5,391 bases of DNA from Candidatus Hodarchaeota archaeon (lineage in GTDB: Archaea > Asgardarchaeota > Heimdallarchaeia > Hodarchaeales > Hodarchaeaceae), in NCBI GenBank assembly GCA_016840305.1, contig JAEOSP010000694.1, forward strand, positions 1 to 5,391, written 5' to 3'. The position numbers and the translations under genes were made by a program. The notes under the pieces are model-generated. The model was given only the letters and a program-made list of their open reading frames with translations. It was not told the origin of the DNA and searched no databases. Below, piece after piece: positions 1-4,323 of this stretch (positions within the stretch are counted from its first letter, which is position 1; every line of letters begins with the position of its first letter).

Positions 1-43
1 GTTTAACCAAATACTAGAGAAGAATGGTGATGATTTAAGGTGA
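1..43 (+). CDS. C-terminal end of an upstream gene (partial)
   Basis: The frame beginning at position 2 is open from the window edge to a TGA at 41-43 and encodes the last 13 residues, FNQILEKNGDDLR. The other two forward frames are closed at once by TAA (4-6) and TAG (15-17). The tail is hydrophilic and gives no clue to function. The main support is context: its stop overlaps the GTG start of the next gene as GGTGA, a usual arrangement for translationally coupled genes in an archaeal operon. The Shine-Dalgarno site of the next gene lies inside its last codons. Thirteen codons is too short to exclude chance. Confidence 0.5.
   Translation, partial: FNQILEKNGDDLR
26..31 (+). promoter_or_regulatory. 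Shine-Dalgarno site deciding a GTG start
   Basis: GGTGAT at 26-31 is a canonical archaeal Shine-Dalgarno core and ends 8 nt before the GTG at 40-42. It supports the GTG start, which overlaps the TGA of the preceding frame. Confidence 0.65.
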
Positions 44-384
44 AGAATGAAGAATTAAATCAAGATCAAAAGAAAGTTATCCTTGTTTTAAAAAATCCAG
101 AAGAATTTTTCCGTGGTTTTCACACTACAGCAACGATTCGCGGTGTACCATATAAAAAGATCATGGAAAAGTCAGAATTGCCAATGGAAAAAGTTTTACT
201 TTCACTAGGATGGTTAGAAGCATCTGGCTATGTAGACCATGATGTTGCAGTAATAAGAAAGACACTGGATTATTTAGGGCAAACAAACATTGAAATATCT
301 GGACAATCTGTTGTAAGGATGTTCTATCTGACCGATATAGGAAAGAAAGCCCTCAAAAAAATTGAAGATCAAGGGAAGGAATAG
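40..384 (+). CDS. Small winged-helix (MarR/PadR-like) DNA-binding protein
   Basis: This 114-residue protein is probably a one-domain transcription factor. Residues 8-18 and 38-65 read as helices of a helix-turn-helix: a helix near YKKIMEKSEL, a turn at P48, then a recognition-helix candidate running into WLEASGYVDHD. Residues 69-95 could form the beta wing. YLTDIGKKAL at 96-105 matches the 'Y-x-L-T-x-x-G-x-x-x-L' ending common to winged-helix regulators of the MarR and PadR type. No ligand domain, cysteine cluster or membrane segment is visible. The GTG start is chosen for the GGTGAT site upstream and the GTGA overlap with the previous gene. The stop lies 3 nt before the GAPDH start, so the two are almost certainly cotranscribed, and the protein may regulate this operon or central carbon flux (inference). 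The fold is fairly secure and the target unknown. Confidence 0.75.
   Translation: MKNEELNQDQKKVILVLKNPEEFFRGFHTTATIRGVPYKKIMEKSELPMEKVLLSLGWLEASGYVDHDVAVIRKTLDYLGQTNIEISGQSVVRMFYLTDIGKKALKKIEDQGKE
373..381 (+). promoter_or_regulatory. Ribosome binding site of the GAPDH gene
   Basis: GGGAAGGAA at 373-381 is purine rich and lies within the last codons of the winged-helix gene, about 6 nt before the ATG at 388. With a gap of only 3 nt between the two genes, it implies translation of both from one mRNA. Confidence 0.5.
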
Positions 385-387
385 TAA

Positions 388-1476
388 ATGGCTAAAACAC
401 AGGCAAAGATTGGCGTAGTTGGATACGGAGTAATCGGTAAACGAATTGCAGATGCAGTTGAAGCGCAATCCGATATGAAACTTATCGGTGTAGCTGACAT
501 CATTTCTGATGTTAGATTGAGTATAGCAGAAACCAGGGGATATCCGATTTATTGCAGTGTACCTGATTTCGAACCGAAAATGCGAGAGGCGGGATTTGAA
601 ATTGCTGGATATTTGGATGATATGGTTGAGCAATGTGATCTTGTCATTGATTGCACACCATCTGGTGTTCCTGAACAGAATTTTCCCATGTACACAGATG
701 CTAATGTCAAAAGTATTGTTCAAGGTGGCGAAAAGCATTCTTTACTTAATCGAAGCTTTAGCACATTTGGAAATTACTATTCTCATCTCGGTACGGATCA
801 AACCCGAGTTGTTTCTTGTAATACAACCGCGTTAACTCGTATAATAAGCACAGTAAGCAAAAATTTCGGTGTTTCTGATGTATTTGTTGCCTTAGCGCGT
901 CGTGCAGGTGATCCTGCAAGAACAAATCGTGGTCCGATTAATGCTATTACCCCAGTGTTAGGTCCTTCACATCATGGCCCGGATGTTATTACAGTTATGC
1001 CAGAAATGGAGAATAAAATTAGTAGTTTGGCAATTGCAGGTAGCTGGACAATTTCACATGTTCATATGGTCAAAATTGAACTTGAAAAAAGCCCTACTCG
1101 ACAAGAGGTAATTGATATGTTCAAAAAGACTCCACGTATCTTAATCGAACTAGGTAAACATGGATTATTTGATTCCGCGCAGTTAGTTGAATGGGCAAGG
1201 GATTTAGGGAGACCTCGATATGATAGACCTGAAGTATTCATCTGGGAAGAGACTTTGAATATTGATTCCAGAAACAATCTTCTCTTAGTTTACGATGTTC
1301 ATATGGAATCCATACCTATCCCTGAAAATATCGATGCTATTCGTGCAATGCTTGAAATGGAATCTAGCGCTATTAAATCAGTTGAAAAAACTGATAAAGC
1401 AATGAAAATAGATAAAAAGGGGACATATTCCCAACCTCTGTATGGGGAAGAAGCTCCAGTTAAGAATAAAGAATAG
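388..1476 (+). CDS. gap: Type II (archaeal) glyceraldehyde-3-phosphate dehydrogenase
   Basis: This is the cytosolic phosphorylating GAPDH, which interconverts glyceraldehyde 3-phosphate and 1,3-bisphosphoglycerate with NAD(P). In archaea it is often used mainly for gluconeogenesis. The 362 residues start with a Rossmann nucleotide-binding motif (GVVGYGVIGKR, 9-19). The catalytic cysteine is C144 in SCNTT (143-147). The archaeal substrate and phosphate region follows: RRAGDPA at 171-177, RGPINAI at 181-187 and PSHHGPDV at 193-200. H224 or H226 in SHVH is the likely second catalytic residue, as in archaeal enzymes. The segment ESIPIPENIDAIRAM (307-321) is also typical of the family. The protein is about 20 residues longer than the usual 335-343, because of a charged tail after residue 343. 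It sits 3 nt behind the winged-helix gene and is followed by a terminator. The family assignment is firm; the cofactor preference cannot be read. Confidence 0.97.
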   Translation: MAKTQAKIGVVGYGVIGKRIADAVEAQSDMKLIGVADIISDVRLSIAETRGYPIYCSVPDFEPKMREAGFEIAGYLDDMVEQCDLVIDCTPSGVPEQNFPMYTDANVKSIVQGGEKHSLLNRSFSTFGNYYSHLGTDQTRVVSCNTTALTRIISTVSKNFGVSDVFVALARRAGDPARTNRGPINAITPVLGPSHHGPDVITVMPEMENKISSLAIAGSWTISHVHMVKIELEKSPTRQEVIDMFKKTPRILIELGKHGLFDSAQLVEWARDLGRPRYDRPEVFIWEETLNIDSRNNLLLVYDVHMESIPIPENIDAIRAMLEMESSAIKSVEKTDKAMKIDKKGTYSQPLYGEEAPVKNKE

Positions 1477-1512
1477 AAGGCTGTAAAAAACCTTTCTTTC
1501 ATTCTTTTCTTC
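1477..1512 (+). terminator. Pyrimidine-rich terminator after the GAPDH gene
   Basis: Directly after the stop codon, AAGG (1477-1480) can pair with CCTT (1491-1494) in a weak stem. A pyrimidine-rich run, CTTTCTTTCATTCTTTTCTT, follows at 1492-1511. Archaeal termination depends mainly on U-rich tracts, and this is the best candidate for ending the GAPDH operon. Confidence 0.5.
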
Positions 1513-1578
1513 AAAATCCAAGTATAATCCTTTTGAAACTTTGTTAATCTTCATTGATCTCTTTTTATGAAAAGCTAT

Positions 1579-1590
1579 CTTTTTAAATTT
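1579..1590 (+). promoter_or_regulatory. TATA-like promoter of the Roadblock gene
   Basis: CTTTTTAAATTT resembles an archaeal TATA box. A start about 26 nt downstream of its centre would fall near 1611. That leaves a leader of about 23 nt containing the GGTGAT ribosome site. A purine-rich BRE is not obvious, so the exact box is uncertain. Confidence 0.4.
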
Positions 1591-1621
1591 CATTACTACT
1601 TAACTAGCCAATGTAATTAGT

Positions 1622-1627
1622 GGTGAT
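1622..1627 (+). promoter_or_regulatory. Shine-Dalgarno site deciding a TTG start
   Basis: GGTGAT at 1622-1627 ends 6 nt before TTG at 1634-1636. No in-frame ATG lies near, and the first downstream ATG would cut into the first Roadblock domain, so the TTG start is preferred. Confidence 0.7.
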
Positions 1628-1633
1628 AAAAAA

Positions 1634-2359
1634 TTGAAAAATATTCCAGAGATTGCTGATATAGCAAAAAACCTCTTTGAAGATCATTACATTCAGCAAG
1701 TCTTAATTTCCACAATAGATGGATCTCCCATTTTCGGAGAAAAACGAGACAGTATAGAGTTGGGTGATGAATTATTTATTATTCCAGCGGCAATTTCTAG
1801 CGCCCTATCAATATCAAATGGCTTTATGGAGTCAACCTTAGAGGATAAGGTAAAAGAATATATCGTTTTTCAAGAAGATTCAATTATCTTAGCTTCCAGA
1901 GAAGGAAACACGGTTTTGATATTAACAATTTCCCTACCAAAGACATCTTTCGAACCACGACCCCCAATAGATGATTTGATAAAACGCTCAAGAGAAGCAG
2001 TAGCTAAAGTTAACGCTATTGTTAAGACTTTAGATATTGAAGATAGTCTCATAGAGAAATTACAACGTGCTATCCCAGAAGCAAGTGCCATTTTATTGCT
2101 ATCTTCAGCAGGTGTTCCTCTTACTGATTTACTTTCGAGTTTAGATGTTGATTCAGCTCAGCTTGCAGCAGTTTCCTCTGCATTAAGCTTACCAACAAAA
2201 ATTTTAGGTACACCTTGCCAAAGTGTTGCTGTTACAGGTAAAAATAATATAATGCTTCTGTATGCACTAGATGCTGATCGTATTTTGATGGTTTCGCTAG
2301 CACCTAAACATAGTGTTGAGCATTATTTAACACAAATTTCTCAAATCGTAGCTCATTAA
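1634..2359 (+). CDS. Tandem Roadblock/LC7 (MglB-like) two-domain protein
   Basis: The 241 residues contain two diverged copies of the Roadblock/LC7 fold, at about 20-130 and 137-241. The copies align at their first strand and turn (VLISTIDGSPIF at 23-34, ILLLSSAGVPLT at 153-164). They also align at the middle helix (AAISSALSI at 52-60, AAVSSALSL at 178-186). Each ends in hydrophobic strands (NTVLILTIS at 92-100, DRILMVSLA at 215-223) and a final helix. Known Roadblock proteins dimerise and act as scaffolds or regulators of small GTPases: MglB is a GAP for MglA, and Ragulator subunits hold Rag GTPases. Two domains in one chain may imitate such a dimer (inference). No signal peptide or membrane segment is seen. 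It has its own promoter, and a Rab-like GTPase is encoded about 1.1 kb away on the other strand. The fold is well supported, the partner is not shown, and N-terminal copy 1 is the more divergent. Confidence 0.85.
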   Translation: MKNIPEIADIAKNLFEDHYIQQVLISTIDGSPIFGEKRDSIELGDELFIIPAAISSALSISNGFMESTLEDKVKEYIVFQEDSIILASREGNTVLILTISLPKTSFEPRPPIDDLIKRSREAVAKVNAIVKTLDIEDSLIEKLQRAIPEASAILLLSSAGVPLTDLLSSLDVDSAQLAAVSSALSLPTKILGTPCQSVAVTGKNNIMLLYALDADRILMVSLAPKHSVEHYLTQISQIVAH

Positions 2360-2410
2360 CTAGTAAACGAGTGGTAACCTATTTCCACAATAAAATGATT
2401 TACGAAGTAG

Positions 2411-2423
2411 TTTTTTATTTCTT
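2411..2423 (+). terminator. T-rich terminator candidate after the Roadblock gene
   Basis: TTTTTTATTTCTT lies about 50 nt after the stop and is the only strong T-tract in this gap. It would separate the Roadblock transcript from the next gene, which has its own TATA-like element. No stable stem precedes it. Confidence 0.4.
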
Positions 2424-2444
2424 CTACTCCATAGTTAGGTCCCT

Positions 2445-2454
2445 CCACATGTGG
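2445..2454. repeat. 10-bp perfect palindrome CCACATGTGG
   Basis: CCACATGTGG reads the same on both strands and stands out by its base composition in an AT-rich gap. It lies about 75 nt upstream of the proposed TATA box of the 2594-3289 gene. It could be a protein-binding site; a single copy is seen and no function can be assigned. Confidence 0.35.
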
Positions 2455-2526
2455 GAAGTGAGCAATAAATTCATTATATGGTTACTAGAAAATCGTAAAT
2501 AGACAATAAATTTGAAGTGGAAGTCG

Positions 2527-2534
2527 ATATAAAT
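2527..2534 (+). promoter_or_regulatory. TATA-like promoter of the helical-repeat gene
   Basis: ATATAAAT at 2527-2534 predicts a start near 2557 and a leader of about 37 nt that includes the GAGGT site. A second AT-rich box at 2566-2577 (ATATTTTTATAA) would put transcription at the start codon itself, which fits less well with the presence of a Shine-Dalgarno site. Confidence 0.35.
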
Positions 2535-2537
2535 TAA

Positions 2538-2565
2538 TTCTAATAATTGAACTAGATAATTAGAA
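2538..2565. repeat. 7-bp inverted repeat around the predicted start site
   Basis: TTCTAAT (2538-2544) and ATTAGAA (2559-2565) are perfect inverted arms with a 14-nt spacer. The repeat overlaps the predicted transcription start of the following gene, where a repressor could bind. In AT-rich DNA a match of this length can arise by chance. Confidence 0.35.
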
Positions 2566-2581
2566 ATATTTTTATAACAAC

Positions 2582-2586
2582 GAGGT
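2582..2586 (+). promoter_or_regulatory. Shine-Dalgarno site deciding a TTG start
   Basis: GAGGT at 2582-2586 ends 7 nt before TTG at 2594-2596. The spacing is ideal, and no ATG occurs in frame until residue 41, so TTG is taken as the start. Confidence 0.65.
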
Positions 2587-2593
2587 ATTAACT

Positions 2594-3289
2594 TTGGACA
2601 TCGTTCATGCTATAAAAGAAGCCAAGACGTTAATTGTCGAAAAGAAAGCCGATCAAGCTTCAGAATTACTTACAAATGCATTAACATTTATTCAGGCCCA
2701 ATCCGAGGAGGAAATGGGAGGAATGGAGAACAAATTAATATTAGAAGCTGGTATTCAAGAAAATCTCGGCGATGCAAAAATTGTTGGTCAGAAGGATCAG
2801 GAAGCACTTAGTCACCTGCTTATGTCGTTGACACAATTACAAACATTAGAATCAATTGCCAAAGATTCAGCCATAGACCCCCTATTTAGAGTATATCGCA
2901 AAATGGCAGGTGCATTCCAACGTCTTGGCCAACAATTTGAACATGAAAAGTACTTACGTAAAGCAGGTGAAATCAAAGCAAGTATTCTAAAGAAAGAACT
3001 TTTTGCTCGTTTTTCTGATAAAGGATACAAGATTAAAGAAGATGAGCGTGCTGTAGAAACTGAAGCAACCCCAATTGATATTTTAGCTGAAAAAGGGAGT
3101 ATCAGAAAGAAACGTATTGCCATTTGGTTCGCTATGGACGATTCTGAGGTTGATACGATAGCTTTTATCACAAAAGGATACGCAAAATACGCTAGTGTAA
3201 GATATATTCTGTTGTTGATGGGACAAGCAACCATTCTGAACATAGATGGAGTAAAAATTGTCAATTCGATTGATGATATTAAGATTTAA
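2594..3289 (+). CDS. Unrecognised protein with TPR-like helices and a C-terminal alpha/beta region
   Basis: I do not recognise this 231-residue protein as a named family. Residues 1-37 form a probable helix pair (HAIKEAKTLI, then ASELLTNALTFIQAQ), 46-92 are further helical sequence, and 95-138 contain a segment close to the TPR pattern (GAFQRLGQQFEHEKYLRKAG, 106-125). This suggests a helical-repeat scaffold for protein contacts. A charged linker at about 140-172 leads to a separate C-terminal region (173-231). There a hydrophobic strand, RIAIWFAM, is followed by a helix, and a hydrophobic stretch near YILLLMGQATILNIDG runs into two short strands. There are no cysteines and no signal peptide; YILLLMG is too short for a confident membrane span. 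It lies between the Roadblock gene and the convergent GTPase gene, so a scaffold for GTPase signalling is possible but unproven. It has its own promoter and terminator. Confidence 0.7.
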   Translation: MDIVHAIKEAKTLIVEKKADQASELLTNALTFIQAQSEEEMGGMENKLILEAGIQENLGDAKIVGQKDQEALSHLLMSLTQLQTLESIAKDSAIDPLFRVYRKMAGAFQRLGQQFEHEKYLRKAGEIKASILKKELFARFSDKGYKIKEDERAVETEATPIDILAEKGSIRKKRIAIWFAMDDSEVDTIAFITKGYAKYASVRYILLLMGQATILNIDGVKIVNSIDDIKI

Positions 3290-3302
3290 CTTAATTCAGA
3301 AC

Positions 3303-3318
3303 CGGCTTTTTTTTTATT
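3303..3318 (+). terminator. Poly-T terminator after the helical-repeat gene
   Basis: A run of nine T (3307-3315) after the short GC-rich block ACCGGC lies 13-26 nt beyond the stop codon. This is a strong archaeal U-tract terminator for the plus strand. Confidence 0.7.
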
Positions 3319-3378
3319 AGTTATCTAGGGGATAATGGGAGATTAATTCAAAGTTATTTACAGGAAAGTACCCTTAAG

Positions 3379-3419
3379 AGCAAAAAAAATGCTTGAAAAA
3401 GAACAAAAAGAGGAAAAAA
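3379..3419 (-). terminator. T-tract terminator of the GTPase gene
   Basis: On the minus strand, downstream of the GTPase stop, several T-tracts follow one another (plus-strand A-runs at 3396-3400, 3404-3408, 3414-3419 and 3382-3389). AGCA (3379-3382) and TGCT (3390-3393) form a small inverted repeat around the last one. Together they should end the minus-strand transcript before it meets the convergent gene. Confidence 0.55.
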
Positions 3420-3435
3420 GGGGAATCATCTATTC

Positions 3436-3996
3436 TTACGATTGTTGGGCTTCAACATAATCAAGATAGACGTTACCTAATGCATCGAAGGCAGCTGAAA
3501 CATTTAAACCAGATTTTGCTGAGGTAGGCATATATCTGACGGGAAAACCAACTTTTTCAGTTCTCTCGCTTAGATTGGCTGCAAATTCCTCTGCTTGTGC
3601 ATCTGTAACATGATTTGGAAATTGATCACGAAGATCGACCTTGTTTCCTAATAATACAACAGGAATTTCATTCTTACCATTGTGTTTGAATATTTCATCA
3701 ATCCAGGATTCGAGATTGGTAAAGGTGTCAGGTCGAGTAACATCGAAAACTAATAGGGCGCCAAGACATCCGTAATAATAAACAGACCGAACAGTGCCAA
3801 ACCTAGGTTGGCCTGCAAGATCCCAAATTTGAAATTTAATCGATTTCTCCCTTATGATTGACTCTTTGAGGGCAAAATCCGCTCCGATTGTCATCATATA
3901 ATTGCTCGAAAATCCTTTTCCCAAAAATCGCTCTCTAAGAGCTGTTTTTCCTACTGCACCGTCGCCAGCCAATACTATTTTCATTAGAAAACTCAT
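3436..3996 (-). CDS. Rab/Ras-like small GTPase
   Basis: The 186 residues form one complete G domain. G1 is GDGAVGKT (11-18), the switch I threonine is T36 in TIGADF, G3 is WDLAGQ (58-63) with Q63 at the Ras Q61 position, G4 is NKVD (118-121) and G5 is TSAK (158-161). The stretch VYYYGCLGALLVFDVTRPDT (72-91) is especially Rab-like, whereas DLAGQPRF differs from the usual Rab DTAGQERF. All catalytic and nucleotide-binding residues are present, so it should bind and hydrolyse GTP as a molecular switch. The only cysteine is C77 and the tail ends EAQQS, so there is no prenylation motif. The start is set by GAGGT 6 nt upstream; M5 would be the alternative. It converges on the helical-repeat and Roadblock genes and has its own promoter with a leader of about 100 nt. 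Family is certain; effectors and cellular site are unknown. Confidence 0.96.
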   Translation of the reverse strand: MSFLMKIVLAGDGAVGKTALRERFLGKGFSSNYMMTIGADFALKESIIREKSIKFQIWDLAGQPRFGTVRSVYYYGCLGALLVFDVTRPDTFTNLESWIDEIFKHNGKNEIPVVLLGNKVDLRDQFPNHVTDAQAEEFAANLSERTEKVGFPVRYMPTSAKSGLNVSAAFDALGNVYLDYVEAQQS

Positions 3997-4002
3997 TACA
4001 TG

Positions 4003-4007
4003 ACCTC
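4003..4007 (-). promoter_or_regulatory. Shine-Dalgarno site of the GTPase gene
   Basis: On the minus strand GAGGT (4007 down to 4003) is followed after 6 nt by ATG at 3996-3994. This favours the first methionine over the in-frame ATG four codons later. Confidence 0.7.
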
Positions 4008-4035
4008 AGTTGATTACAGTTTATTTCGTGACTTC

Positions 4036-4074
4036 TATTAGTTTTCATTGTCTCTTTTCAATGACACTCTAATA
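4036..4074 (-). promoter_or_regulatory. Nested hairpin in the GTPase leader
   Basis: Read as minus-strand RNA, outer arms UAUUAG and CUAAUA (plus-strand 4069-4074 and 4036-4041) enclose inner arms UCAUUG and CAAUGA (4059-4064 and 4045-4050). The purine loop is AAAAGAGA. The two 6-bp stems are concentric to within half a base and are separated by a 4 x 3 internal loop. The hairpin ends about 40 nt before the start codon. It may be an RNA control element or a DNA-binding site; the family, if any, is unknown. Confidence 0.4.
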
Positions 4075-4118
4075 AACTTTACTTTAAGTTAATCTTGTAT
4101 ATCATTCTGGGTTTGTTC

Positions 4119-4132
4119 ATATAAAGTTTTTC
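4119..4132 (-). promoter_or_regulatory. BRE/TATA promoter of the GTPase gene
   Basis: On the minus strand TGAAAAA is followed by CTTTATATG (TATA box at about 4127-4119), a textbook archaeal BRE plus TATA. Transcription should start near 4096, leaving a leader of about 100 nt before the ATG at 3996. This is long for an archaeal mRNA. Confidence 0.6.
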
Positions 4133-4154
4133 AATTAAATAATGCCTTATTTCC

Positions 4155-4176
4155 GATTAGAGCAAGATAACTAATC
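4155..4176. repeat. 6-bp inverted repeat upstream of the GTPase promoter
   Basis: GATTAG (4155-4160) and CTAATC (4171-4176) are perfect inverted arms with a 10-nt spacer, about 30-50 nt upstream of the TATA box as read on the minus strand. It could be an activator or operator site. No T-tract follows, so it is an unlikely terminator. Confidence 0.35.
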
Positions 4177-4323
4177 TGAATTAATGACTCTTTTCCTTTT
4201 TTCTTGGTGTAAGACTACTAAATGATGCTTATCGCTTCGTTTTGTATTCGTTATGAATTATTCAAAGCCTTTATCTTGGTAAATCTTCAATTTCCCTATT
4301 TAGAGAAGATGTTCATAACTAGC

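Larger units (their letters stand above)
3997..4323. other. 327-nt gap holding the GTPase promoter and leader
   Basis: No convincing gene lies here. The right part, next to the zinc-protein stop, shows no clear T-tract terminator on the minus strand. The middle contains an inverted repeat (4155-4176) and a good BRE/TATA promoter reading towards the GTPase (4119-4132). The left part would be transcribed as a 5' leader and contains a nested hairpin (4036-4074) and the ribosome site (4003-4007). The longest open frame noticed on the plus strand (4222-4347, 41 codons) was judged accidental. Confidence 0.6.

Noticed and set aside
274..738. 154-codon open frame on the minus strand
   Set aside because: It lies opposite the GAPDH and winged-helix genes, whose family motifs are intact. 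Its translation has no recognisable domain and is an antisense shadow.
557..835. 92-codon plus-strand frame inside GAPDH
   Set aside because: It overlaps the conserved GAPDH frame out of phase and has no ribosome site or family features.
2395..2502. 35-codon frame with a hydrophobic start (MIYEVVFYFFYSIV)
   Set aside because: It could be a small membrane peptide, but no Shine-Dalgarno site lies at a useful distance, the putative Roadblock terminator lies inside it, and such a frame is expected by chance in AT-rich DNA. Conservation or ribosome profiling would decide.
2812..3264. 150-codon open frame on the minus strand
   Set aside because: It is fully antisense to the helical-repeat gene, which has a good ribosome site, promoter and terminator. 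The antisense frame has a biased, low-complexity composition and no domain.
3436..3996. Assignment of the GTPase as bacterial MglA
   Set aside because: The TIGADF switch I, the YYYGCLGALLVFDVT core and the NKVD motif are Rab/Ras-like and lack the features I associate with MglA, so a Rab-like label is better.
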